Positions 1-7,221 of a DNA stretch of 8,970 bases are shown here, in pieces. Each line of letters starts with the position of its first letter. Within the stretch, counting starts at the first letter, position 1. The stretch spans positions 1 through 8,970 of the forward strand of contig JADZBR010000082.1 in NCBI GenBank assembly GCA_020852035.1. Direction: 5' to 3'. Source of the stretch: Caulobacteraceae bacterium (lineage in GTDB: Bacteria > Pseudomonadota > Alphaproteobacteria > Caulobacterales > Caulobacteraceae). Under the pieces are notes generated by a model. That model had not been told where the DNA came from. It was given only the letters and a program-made list of their open reading frames with translations, and did not search any database. Both the position numbers and the translations under genes were made by a program.

Positions 1-537
1 CGGCTCAAGGACGCGCCCGACGACCTGATCGCCGCGGCCGTCGACGTGCTGACGCCGATCGCCCACGCCCGCGACGTGGCGGTGATCCTCAACGACCGGC
101 CGGACCTCGCCGCCCGGCTCGGCTGCGACGGCGTCCACGTTGGCCAGGGCGACGCCTCCTACGCCGAGGCGCGCCGCTTGGTCGGCGCGGGGCGCATGGT
201 CGGCGTCACCTGTCACGACAGCCGCCACCTGGCGATGGAGGCGGCCGAGGCCGGGGCGGACTATGTCGCCTTCGGCGCCTTCTTCCCCACCGCCACCAAG
301 GACGCGCCGACCCGCGCCGACCCGCAGATCCTGTCGATCTGGCAGGAGAGCATGCAGACCCCCTGCGTCGCCATCGGCGGGATCGCCGCCGCGAACGCCG
401 CGGGGCTGGCGGCGGCGGGCGCCGACTTCCTGGCCGTGTCGGCCGGCGTCTGGGCGCACCCCGATGGCCCCGCCGCCGCGGTGCAGGCGCTGAACGCCGC
501 CATCGCCGACGGGCTCGCCGCCCGAGCCTTGCCTTGA
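1..537 (+). CDS. thiE: Thiamine phosphate synthase, 5'-truncated by the window edge
   Basis: ThiE joins hydroxymethylpyrimidine diphosphate to the thiazole phosphate to make thiamine phosphate, in the cytosol, on a TIM barrel. The frame is open from base 1 and 178 residues are visible; the family is usually about 205-220, so roughly the first 30-40 residues lie outside. Visible family landmarks, numbered from the first visible residue, are LNDRPDLA (30-37), CDGVHVGQGD (42-51), ADYVAFGAFFPTATK (86-100) with the PTxTK diphosphate-binding segment, and the VAIGGI phosphate-binding loop (123-128). The GTG at 46 is an internal valine, not a start. A minor oddity is GVTCHDS (68-74), where many homologues have a GxSxH-type segment. 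The stop is TGA at 535-537. The next gene starts 48 bases later on the same strand. Any TPP riboswitch would lie upstream, outside the window. Confidence 0.9.
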   Translation, partial: RLKDAPDDLIAAAVDVLTPIAHARDVAVILNDRPDLAARLGCDGVHVGQGDASYAEARRLVGAGRMVGVTCHDSRHLAMEAAEAGADYVAFGAFFPTATKDAPTRADPQILSIWQESMQTPCVAIGGIAAANAAGLAAAGADFLAVSAGVWAHPDGPAAAVQALNAAIADGLAARALP

Positions 538-585
538 CCCTGCCCCGCCACTAGGTTCCGCGCCCTCTCTCGAAAGACCTAAGCC

Positions 586-1380
586 TTGGCCACCCAGTCC
601 GCCCTCCTGAAGGTCATGTCCGACGCCGCCCGCAAGGCCGCGCGCGGGCTCGTCCGCGACTTCGGCGAGCTGGGCGAGCTGCAGGTGTCCAAGAAGGGCG
701 CGGCCGATTTCGTCTCCGCCGCCGACCTGAAGGCCGAGCAGGTGCTGTTCGAGGAGCTCTCCAAGGCCCGCCCCGGCTACAGCTTCCTGGGTGAGGAGCG
801 CGGGCTGATCGAGGGCACCGACAAGACCCACGCCTGGATCGTCGACCCGCTCGACGGCACCACCAACTTCCTGCACGCCATCCCGCATTTCGCGGTCAAC
901 ATCGCGCTCCGCCGCGAGGGTGCGGTGGTCGCGGCGGTGACCTTCAACCCGATCGCCAACGAGCTGTTCTGGGCCGAGAAGGGCAAGGGCTGTTTCGTCA
1001 ACGACAGACGCCTGCGGGTCGCGGCCCGCACGCGGCTGGACGAGGCGGTGCTGGCCACCGGCATCCCCTTTCTCGGTCACGGCCAGCACGCGAAGTTCCT
1101 CAAGGAGCTGCACCAGGTCAGCCAGCGGGTCGCGGGCGTGCGCCGCTTCGGGTCGGCGGCGCTGGACCTGGCCTTCGTCGCCGCCGGCCGCTTCGACGGC
1201 TACTGGGAGCGCGACCTCGGCGCCTGGGACCTGGCGGCCGGCATGCTTCTGGTCACTGAGGCTGGCGGTAAAGTCACCAACGCCGACGGCGGCGACGAGG
1301 TGATCGACACCGGCACGGTCTGCGCCGCCAACCTCGACCTGCATCCCCTGGTGCTGGAGCGCCTGCGGGCGGCGGCCTAG
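586..1380 (+). CDS. suhB: Inositol monophosphatase family protein (SuhB-like)
   Basis: This is a 264-residue, Mg2+-dependent, Li+-sensitive-type sugar or inositol phosphate phosphatase, expected to be cytosolic. Metal-site motifs are complete: GEE at 69-71, DPLDGT at 87-92, and WDLAAG at 214-219 carrying the last metal-binding Asp. The length fits the family. The TTG start at 586 is chosen because the N-terminus it gives (MATQSALLKVMSDAARKA) fits what I recall of alphaproteobacterial SuhB-like proteins. The ATG at 616 would delete this helix, and its GAAGG (609-613) is only 2 bases away. The ribosome site for the TTG is weak (GAAAG at 572-576). The gene sits between thiE and thiD, with thiD starting 5 bases after its stop, so co-transcription is likely. 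The substrate is not readable from sequence; inositol-1-phosphate or another sugar phosphate is the default, and a thiamine-pathway phosphate is speculative. Confidence 0.88.
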   Translation: MATQSALLKVMSDAARKAARGLVRDFGELGELQVSKKGAADFVSAADLKAEQVLFEELSKARPGYSFLGEERGLIEGTDKTHAWIVDPLDGTTNFLHAIPHFAVNIALRREGAVVAAVTFNPIANELFWAEKGKGCFVNDRRLRVAARTRLDEAVLATGIPFLGHGQHAKFLKELHQVSQRVAGVRRFGSAALDLAFVAAGRFDGYWERDLGAWDLAAGMLLVTEAGGKVTNADGGDEVIDTGTVCAANLDLHPLVLERLRAAA

Positions 1381-1385
1381 CCGCC

Positions 1386-2177
1386 GTGCGGGGCCGGGTG
1401 CTGATCATCGCCGGCTCCGATTCGGGCGGCGGCGCGGGCGTGCAGGCCGACATCAAGGCGGTCACCGCGCTCGGCGGCTATGCGGCCACGGCGATCACCG
1501 CCATCACCGTGCAGAACACCCTCGGCGTGCATGGCGTCCACGGCCTGCCGCCGGAGCTGGTGCGCGCCCAGGCCGAGGCGGTGCTGGGCGATATCGGCGC
1601 CGACGCGCTGAAGACCGGCATGCTCGGCGACGCCGTCATGGTGCGGGCGGTGGCCGACATCCTCGAGAGTGCGGGCGCGCCGGCGGTGGTCGATCCGGTG
1701 ATGGTCGCCAAGGGCGGCGCAGCGCTGCTGGCGGCCGAGGCGGTGGCCGCGGTGCGTGAGCTGATGGTCCCGCGCGCGGCCCTGCTGACGCCGAACGCGC
1801 CGGAGGCGGCCGCGCTCACCGGACGGGCGGTGGAGGGGCCCGACGACGCCCGCCGGGCCGGCGAGGCGCTGCTGAAGCTCGGCGCCGGCGCGGTGCTGAT
1901 GAAGGGCGGCCACCTGCCGGGCGAACGGGTGATCGACATCCTGATGACGCCAGAGGGCGAGACGACCTTCGAGGCCGAGCGGCTGGAGACGCGCCACACC
2001 CACGGCACCGGCTGCACGCTCGCCTCGGCCTGCGCGGCGGGCCTGGCGCAGGGCCTTGGCCTTGCCGAGGCGGTCGCCGGCGGCTGGGCCTATGTGCAGG
2101 AGGCGCTGCGCCGCGCGCCGGGCTTCGGCGCCGGCCACGGGCCGCTCGACCACGCCTGGCCGATGAGGGACCGATGA
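1386..2177 (+). CDS. thiD: Hydroxymethylpyrimidine / phosphomethylpyrimidine kinase
   Basis: ThiD phosphorylates hydroxymethylpyrimidine and then its monophosphate, giving the diphosphate that ThiE uses. It is a 263-residue ribokinase-fold protein and near full length. Motifs are GSDSGGGAGVQADIK (10-24, substrate site), VVDPVM (101-106), TPN (135-137), MKGGH (172-176), and HGTGCT (206-211), the anion-hole and catalytic-Cys region. The start is GTG at 1386, five bases after the stop of the phosphatase gene. A GTG at 1398 is possible but would leave almost no residues before the first beta strand (VLIIAGSD). The stop overlaps the next start as ATGA (2174-2177), so the downstream nucleotidyltransferase-like gene is probably translationally coupled. 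The HMP-P kinase role should be safe; whether it also salvages free HMP cannot be seen. Confidence 0.93.
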   Translation: MRGRVLIIAGSDSGGGAGVQADIKAVTALGGYAATAITAITVQNTLGVHGVHGLPPELVRAQAEAVLGDIGADALKTGMLGDAVMVRAVADILESAGAPAVVDPVMVAKGGAALLAAEAVAAVRELMVPRAALLTPNAPEAAALTGRAVEGPDDARRAGEALLKLGAGAVLMKGGHLPGERVIDILMTPEGETTFEAERLETRHTHGTGCTLASACAAGLAQGLGLAEAVAGGWAYVQEALRRAPGFGAGHGPLDHAWPMRDR

Positions 2178-2755
2178 GCGAACTGCAAGCGCGGCTGGAG
2201 ACCATTCTACGCGCCGCGCCGTCGCTGATGACGGTGCTGCGGATCGCCCGCGACCTGGACCTGCCCGACTGGCTGATCGTCTCCGGCGCCGTATACCAGC
2301 GGGTCTGGAACCACCAGACCGGCCGCGATCCGGACTACGGGATCCGCGACTACGACCTCGTCTATTTCGACCCGGATACGACCTACGAAGCCGAGGATGT
2401 CTTCATCAAGCGGGCCGCCGCCGCCTATCCGCCGCCGTTCGACGCCCTGGTCGAGGTGCGCAACCAGGCGCGCGTGCACCTGTGGTTCGCCGACCACTTC
2501 AAGACCGACGAGCCCTATCCGCCGCTGGCCTCGACCGCCGAGTCGCTGACCCGCTTCCTGGCGCCCGGCTTCGCCGTCGGGGCGCGGCTGGAGGCGGACG
2601 ATACCCTGACCATCGAGGCGCCGTTCGGCCTGGACGACCTCTTCGCCATGCGGCTGGCGCCCAATCCGCGCCGCGATCGGGCCAGGGGCGAAGGATGGGA
2701 CAAGGCGATCGCCTCGGTGATGGCCCGCTGGCCGGAAGTGCGGGTGGTCGACTAA
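2174..2755 (+). CDS. DUF925 / NTP_transf_6 nucleotidyltransferase-like protein
   Basis: This 193-residue cytosolic protein matches by eye the DUF925 family (PF06042), a minimal nucleotidyltransferase-like group without an established substrate. Diagnostic segments are SGAVYQRVWN (37-46), GIRDYDLVYFD (56-66) with the DxD-like acidic motif (D59, D61), EAEDVFIKRA (72-81), VEVRNQARVHLWF (93-105), and PFGLDDLFAMRLAPNP (150-165). It is full length, without signal peptide or membrane segment. Its ATG overlaps the thiD stop by 4 bp, a tight coupling that suggests co-expression with the thiamine genes. PhzF follows after 30 bases. No nucleotide donor or acceptor can be inferred. The alternative is a non-catalytic member of the fold, but the acidic pair looks intact. 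Confidence 0.8.
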   Translation: MSELQARLETILRAAPSLMTVLRIARDLDLPDWLIVSGAVYQRVWNHQTGRDPDYGIRDYDLVYFDPDTTYEAEDVFIKRAAAAYPPPFDALVEVRNQARVHLWFADHFKTDEPYPPLASTAESLTRFLAPGFAVGARLEADDTLTIEAPFGLDDLFAMRLAPNPRRDRARGEGWDKAIASVMARWPEVRVVD

Positions 2756-2785
2756 GAGGCGTCCACGCCACCGAGGGACTTAGCC

Positions 2786-3607
2786 ATGCGCCAATGGACC
2801 ATCGACGCCTTCGCCTCCGGCCCCTTCAAGGGCAATCCGGCCTGCGTGCTGGAGCCGCTGGACGCCTGGCCCTCCGACGGCTGGATGCAGGCGCTGGCGG
2901 CCGAGAACAACCAGGCCGAGACCGCCTTCCTCTTGAAGACCGGCGATGCGGCCCGCTTCGGCCTGCGCTGGTTCACGCCGGCGCTGGAAGTGCCGCTCTG
3001 CGGCCATGCCACCCTGGCGTCGGGCCATGCGCTGTTCACCGAGCTTGCGCTGGCGGCCGGGTCCGTGACCTTCGACACCCGGTCCGGCCCGCTGACCGTG
3101 GCCCGCGCGGGCGATGCCTACGAGATGGACTTCCCGGCCATGCCCCCGGAGCGCATCGAGCCGCCCGCCGGCCTCGTCGAGGCGCTGGGCGTCCGGCCGC
3201 GGGAAGTCTGGAGCGCGCAGTTTCTGGTCGCGGTGCTGGAGAACGAGGCCGCCGTTCGCGCCCTGGCGCCGGACATCGCCGCCCTGAAGCCGATCTCCAG
3301 CGCCGCCACGCAGGGACGCGGCAATGTGGTGGTCGCCGCCCAGGCGGACGCCGGTTCGCCCTACGACGTGGTCAGCCGGTTCTTCGCGCCCGGCTCCGGC
3401 ATCCCGGAAGACCCGGCCACGGGCTCGGCGCACTGCATTCTGTCGCCGCTGTTCGCCGACAAGCTGGGGCGCGAGGCCCTGCGTTTCCACCAGGCCTATC
3501 CCGGACGCGGCGCGGACCTCGATTGCGAGCGGCGCGGCGCGCGCGTGATGCTGCGCGGCCGCGCCGTCACGGTGGCGGAGAGCCGGCTCAGGCTGACGCC
3601 GGCCTGA
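2786..3607 (+). CDS. PhzF-family isomerase / epimerase-like protein
   Basis: This 273-residue protein has the two-lobed diaminopimelate-epimerase-like fold typical of PhzF, the enzyme that isomerises a dihydro-hydroxyanthranilate in phenazine synthesis. Visible landmarks are FKGNPACVL (14-22), the catalytic acid Glu45 in QAETAFLL (43-50), CGHATLAS (73-80), and DPATGSAHC (210-218). These are the standard PhzF positions, so it is probably an active isomerase. No phenazine genes are present, and most PhzF paralogues have unknown substrates, so phenazine synthesis should not be assumed. The start is ATG at 2786 with GAGGG at 2773-2777, an 8-base spacing. It lies 30 bases after the nucleotidyltransferase-like gene and is likely the last gene of the plus-strand run. 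It converges on the minus-strand gene at 3702. Confidence 0.88.
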   Translation: MRQWTIDAFASGPFKGNPACVLEPLDAWPSDGWMQALAAENNQAETAFLLKTGDAARFGLRWFTPALEVPLCGHATLASGHALFTELALAAGSVTFDTRSGPLTVARAGDAYEMDFPAMPPERIEPPAGLVEALGVRPREVWSAQFLVAVLENEAAVRALAPDIAALKPISSAATQGRGNVVVAAQADAGSPYDVVSRFFAPGSGIPEDPATGSAHCILSPLFADKLGREALRFHQAYPGRGADLDCERRGARVMLRGRAVTVAESRLRLTPA

Positions 3608-3651
3608 GCATATATCCATCGCCCTCGCCGCCTGCGCTCGCGGACCGCAAA

Positions 3652-3680
3652 ACGCCCCCGGAGCCGGGCTCCGGGGGCGT
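3652..3680 (-). terminator. Rho-independent terminator of the small exported-protein gene
   Basis: A perfect 13-bp GC-rich stem (3652-3664 paired with 3668-3680) closes a 3-base loop. Read on the minus strand, the stem runs directly into GTTTTGCGG, giving the U-tract. It lies 22 bases beyond the stop of the 3702-4076 gene, the normal place for its terminator. On the plus strand the stem is followed by CGAAG with no T-run, so it is a poor plus-strand terminator, though it could slow read-through from the PhzF gene. Confidence 0.85.
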
Positions 3681-3701
3681 CGAAGTCAGGGCCGATCGGC
3701 C

Positions 3702-4076
3702 TTAGTTGCGATGGCCATAGCCATAGCCGTAGCGGCGATCCTGGCGGTCGTGGCGCTCGTAGCGGATGCGCGCCGACAGGGCGTCGAAGCGGCGGTTCAG
3801 GTCCGCGCGCTCCCAGTTGTTGAGGCCGCCGCGACGATAGCGGTCTTCCAGGCGCACCAACTGGCGGAACTGATAGCGCAGGCTCTGGGCCTCACGGCGG
3901 GTCAGGGCCCCGTTCCGCACGCCACGGTCGATGCGGCGGTCGAGGTTGGCCTGGCGCTGGTTGATGTTCTGCCAGCCGCCGTGGCCGCCGTAGGGGTGGG
4001 CCGAGGCGGCGGCCGGGATGGCGGCGGCGGCGGCGAGGGTGGAAACCGCCGCGATCGAAATCAGGGTCTTCTTCAT
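3702..4076 (-). CDS. Small exported Arg-rich protein of unknown function
   Basis: I do not recognise a named family. The protein has 124 residues. Residues 1-26 look like a Sec signal peptide: KK, a hydrophobic Ala/Ile-rich core, and ASA before His27 as a signal peptidase I site. The mature part is a His/Gly stretch (HPYGGHGGW), then an amphipathic, highly charged helical region (37-106) with INQRQANLDRRIDRGVRNG, LTRREAQSLRYQFR and WERADLNRRFDALSARI. It ends in a short Tyr/Gly/His tail (116-124). Similar small periplasmic proteins with a LTRREA..LR pattern occur widely in alphaproteobacteria and stay uncharacterised. The start is ATG with AAAGGAA at 4084-4090, a 7-base spacing. It lies 132 bases after the kinase stop on the same strand, so it probably has its own promoter. 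The end is at 3702, followed by a strong terminator. Confidence 0.82.
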   Translation of the reverse strand: MKKTLISIAAVSTLAAAAAIPAAASAHPYGGHGGWQNINQRQANLDRRIDRGVRNGALTRREAQSLRYQFRQLVRLEDRYRRGGLNNWERADLNRRFDALSARIRYERHDRQDRRYGYGYGHRN

Positions 4077-4208
4077 GGTCGCGTTCCTTTCGCAACACCG
4101 CCGCCGGGATTGGCGACGTTGAGGGCGATAGAAACACGCGGCGGCTGACTTGGTTCTGAGCGCGCCGTTATGTTCGGTTCAGGAAGGTGAAGCTTTGGAA
4201 AGCCCGCT
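4077..4208. other. Intergenic region between the kinase and the small exported-protein gene
   Basis: These 132 bases hold the AAAGGAA ribosome site of the downstream minus-strand gene (4084-4090) and probably its promoter. I could not identify a convincing -35/-10 pair. No clear terminator of the kinase gene is seen: the only nearby symmetry, GCTTT-GG-AAAGC at 4192-4203, has a two-base loop and no T-tract. Confidence 0.4.
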
Positions 4209-6098
<1,890 letters not shown>

Positions 6099-6118
6099 GA
6101 CTGGAAGCTGTAGCGCGG

Positions 6119-6123
6119 GAGTC
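6119..6123. promoter_or_regulatory. GANTC (CcrM-type methylation) site
   Basis: GAGTC lies 21-25 bases upstream of the kinase GTG. In alphaproteobacteria GANTC is the target of the cell-cycle methyltransferase CcrM, and promoter sites can make transcription depend on methylation state. The motif is short, so only its position near the other elements makes it notable. Confidence 0.45.
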
Positions 6124-6158
6124 CCTAACGCTTCGCTTCCACGTGGCGACTTGTCGCA

Positions 6159-6175
6159 TTCGCGCCTGACGCGAA
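6159..6175. promoter_or_regulatory. TTCGCG-N5-CGCGAA palindrome, possible operator
   Basis: A perfect 6-bp inverted repeat with a 5-base spacer (CCTGA) lies mid-way between the divergent genes. Its size is typical of a dimeric repressor site. It lacks a T-tract on either strand, so it is not a terminator. No regulator can be named from the sequence. Confidence 0.35.
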
Positions 6176-6178
6176 AAG

Positions 6179-6183
6179 GACTC
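6179..6183. promoter_or_regulatory. GANTC (CcrM-type methylation) site next to CtrA-like boxes
   Basis: GACTC ends 8 bases before the first CtrA-like box (6192). Pairing of GANTC with CtrA boxes is a known feature of cell-cycle promoters in Caulobacter. It is the second GANTC within 65 bases of this intergenic region. Confidence 0.5.
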
Positions 6184-6187
6184 GACC

Positions 6188-6252
6188 AAGCTTAAGCTTT
6201 CGTTTACTGAACTTCCTAACGGGTTGTTTACTGAACTTACCATTTGGTTAAC
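6188..6252. promoter_or_regulatory. Three consecutive CtrA-like boxes in a divergent promoter region
   Basis: The CtrA recognition pattern is TTAA-N7-TTAA(C). Three matches, each with one or two changes, follow one another: TTAA-GCTTTCG-TTTAC at 6192-6207, CTAA-CGGGTTG-TTTAC at 6216-6231, and TTAC-CATTTGG-TTAAC at 6237-6252. The third read on the minus strand begins TTAACCA, close to the TTAACCAT half-site form. The first overlaps a perfect 12-base palindrome, AAGCTTAAGCTT (6188-6199). The segment is AT-rich against very GC-rich surroundings. Box 3 ends one base before the ribosome site of the 6267 gene, so protein bound there would more likely block that gene than activate it, whereas box 1 is placed to overlap a -35 region. 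Which gene is controlled is inference. Confidence 0.55.
6202..6249 (+). repeat. 24-bp direct tandem repeat
   Basis: Two adjoining 24-base units (6202-6225 and 6226-6249) share an exact 13-base core, GTTTACTGAACTT (6202-6214 and 6226-6238), and 19 of 24 positions overall. The units overlap the CtrA-like boxes out of phase. They may be a second operator type, or arise from duplication of one site. Confidence 0.7.
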
Positions 6253-6266
6253 GGAGCTTGGGGATT

Positions 6267-6605
6267 ATGGAAAAAGTGTTTGTCGCCCAGAAGGTCGCGA
6301 ACAAGCTGTTCGCCACTGAAGGCGCCGTCGATCAGGCGATGACCGAAGCCGCCGAACTGCTCAGCGCCATGCTGACGGCCAAGTCGGACCTGCATCTGTC
6401 GACCGTGGTCGGCGACGACGCGGCCGCCAACCTGGTGAAGGCCATCGCCGCCCTCGGCGAAGCCCGCACCGCGATGGTCGCGGTCCACAACGAACTGAAC
6501 GACGTGAAGCTGCGCATCGGCATCCGCGCCAAGATGACCGGCTTCCAGGACAAGCCGACCGCCGTTCACACCGGCTCGACCACCTCGCTGCGTGAAGTCG
6601 GCTGA
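6267..6605 (+). CDS. Small cytosolic helical protein of unknown function
   Basis: I do not recognise a family. The protein has 112 residues, no signal peptide or membrane segment, and is predicted mostly helical: an N-terminal amphipathic helix (EKVFVAQKVANKLFA), an Ala-rich helix at 19-38 (AVDQAMTEAAELLSAMLTAK), a short loop, a third helix at 52-63, and a fourth at 65-82 (EARTAMVAVHNELNDVKL). A polar C-terminal tail (91-112) contains HTGSTTSLREVG. Ala-rich helices of this kind suggest a bundle or dimer. The start is ATG at 6267 with GGAG at 6253-6256, a 10-base spacing; the in-frame TTG at 6258 sits one base from that site and is rejected. It diverges from the hybrid kinase and shares the CtrA-like region with it, so it may be co-regulated. 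It lacks the HxxKG segment expected of a phosphotransfer (Hpt) domain. Confidence 0.78.
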   Translation: MEKVFVAQKVANKLFATEGAVDQAMTEAAELLSAMLTAKSDLHLSTVVGDDAAANLVKAIAALGEARTAMVAVHNELNDVKLRIGIRAKMTGFQDKPTAVHTGSTTSLREVG

Positions 6606-6632
6606 CCTTCAGTATCGTTGCGATGATTTAAC

Positions 6633-6670
6633 TAGTGCGGCGCCTCTATTGGGTTAGAGGCGCCGCACTA
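6633..6670 (+). promoter_or_regulatory. 16-bp perfect hairpin masking the ribosome site and start of the next gene
   Basis: Bases 6633-6648 and 6655-6670 form a perfect 16-bp inverted repeat with a 6-base loop (TTGGGT). The 3' arm holds the likely Shine-Dalgarno AGAGG (6656-6660) and the A of the ATG at 6670. There is no T-run after it on either strand, so it is not a standard intrinsic terminator. It may limit translation of the membrane protein in read-through transcripts, or stabilise the 3' end of the upstream message. Confidence 0.6.
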
Positions 6671-7122
6671 TGCTTCCACAGCAGATTCTATCCCACGCCA
6701 GTCTCTTCGGATGGCTGCCCCTTCTGGGGGTGGCCCTTTTTGCGTGGTGGAAGGGCGACTGGCCCGAACGCTGGGGCGGACTGCTGAACCTCTTCACCTC
6801 GGCGTCGGCCTTCGTGGTCGTGCTGTTGCTGCCCACCTCGCAGCAGAGCGTGCCGATGCTGGTGCTGGATGCGCTGCTCGCCTTCGGGTTCCTGGCGCTC
6901 GCCCTGATCTTCGCCAGCCTGTGGCTGGGGGGCGCCATGCTGTTCCAGGCGGCGCAGTTCAGCCTGCACGCCTTCTATATGGTCACGGGGCGCGAGCACG
7001 ATCTGCTCTATGTGGTGGTCAACAACGTGAACACCATCGGCGTGCTCGGGATGATCCTCATCGGCACCCTGGCGTCGTGGCGCCGTCGCGTCCAGGAGCG
7101 GCGCGCCGACAGCGCGGCCTGA
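6670..7122 (+). CDS. Small multi-pass inner-membrane protein of unknown function
   Basis: This 150-residue hydrophobic protein has about four membrane helices: roughly 12-27 (LFGWLPLLGVALFAWW), 38-55, 63-90 and 112-136, followed by an Arg-rich cytosolic end (SWRRRVQERRADSAA). By the positive-inside rule this C-terminus is cytosolic. A VVVNNVNTIGVLGMILIG segment (115-132) with paired Asn residues in a helix may be a conserved functional site. I do not recognise the family. The ATG at 6670 is the first start after an in-frame TAG at 6655-6657. Its ribosome site, AGAGG at 6656-6660 (9-base spacing), lies in the 3' arm of a strong hairpin. The neighbours are the small helical gene 64 bases upstream and serC downstream; no functional link is visible. 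Confidence 0.78.
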   Translation: MLPQQILSHASLFGWLPLLGVALFAWWKGDWPERWGGLLNLFTSASAFVVVLLLPTSQQSVPMLVLDALLAFGFLALALIFASLWLGGAMLFQAAQFSLHAFYMVTGREHDLLYVVVNNVNTIGVLGMILIGTLASWRRRVQERRADSAA

Positions 7123-7130
7123 ACTTCCGC

Positions 7131-7160
7131 TTGCCTTCGGCCCCGCAATAGCGCTATCGC
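7131..7160 (+). promoter_or_regulatory. Possible sigma-70-type promoter of serC
   Basis: TTGCCTT (7131-7137) and GCTATCGC (7153-7160) partly match the Caulobacter housekeeping pattern TTGACGS and GCTANAWC, with a 15-base gap, slightly longer than usual. Transcription would begin near 7166, just before the hairpins at 7173-7211. The -10 overlaps the perfect palindrome ATAGCGCTAT (7148-7157). The match is weak. Confidence 0.3.
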
Positions 7161-7172
7161 CGCCGCGGGCCA

Positions 7173-7214
7173 CGCCCCCCCAACGGGGCGCTGCCCATCT
7201 GCAAGGATGGGAGA
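7173..7214 (+). promoter_or_regulatory. Candidate serC leader RNA (two hairpins covering the ribosome site)
   Basis: Hairpin 1 pairs CGCCCC (7173-7178) with GGGGCG (7185-7190) over a 6-base loop. Hairpin 2 pairs CCCATC (7194-7199) with GATGGG (7206-7211) over TGCAAG. The 3' arm of hairpin 2 overlaps the GGGAGA Shine-Dalgarno (7209-7214) of the GTG start at 7222. A structured element called the serC motif is known in leaders of alphaproteobacterial serC genes. Position and layout agree, but I cannot compare with its covariance model here. The likely effect is control of serC translation by opening or closing hairpin 2. Confidence 0.55.
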
Positions 7215-7221
7215 CATCGCA

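Noticed and set aside
1377..2153. A 258-codon minus-strand open frame opposite thiD
   Set aside because: Arg/His-rich shadow of a motif-complete thiD.
3652..3680. The same hairpin as a terminator for the plus-strand PhzF gene
   Set aside because: No T-run follows on the plus strand; the T-tract exists only on the minus strand.
2482..3705. A 407-codon open frame on the plus strand across the nucleotidyltransferase-like and PhzF genes
   Set aside because: Its translation is Arg/Ala/Gly-rich with no motifs, while two well-supported genes use another frame. Long spurious frames are expected at this GC content.
4133..4157. AGAACC and CGTGTT on the minus strand as an EcfG-type stress promoter for the exported protein
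   Set aside because: The -35 lacks the GGAAC form and the 13-base gap is too short for the usual 16-17.
4192..4203. GCTTT-GG-AAAGC as terminator of the kinase gene
   Set aside because: The two-base loop is too tight, the stem is only 5 bp and no T-tract follows on the minus strand.
6258..6266. In-frame TTG start three codons before the small helical gene
   Set aside because: It lies one base after the GGAG ribosome site; the ATG at 6267 has a workable spacing.
6267..6605. The small helical protein as the missing Hpt partner of the kinase
   Set aside because: His43 and His74 are not in an HxxKG context, and the protein's helices do not show the Hpt signature.
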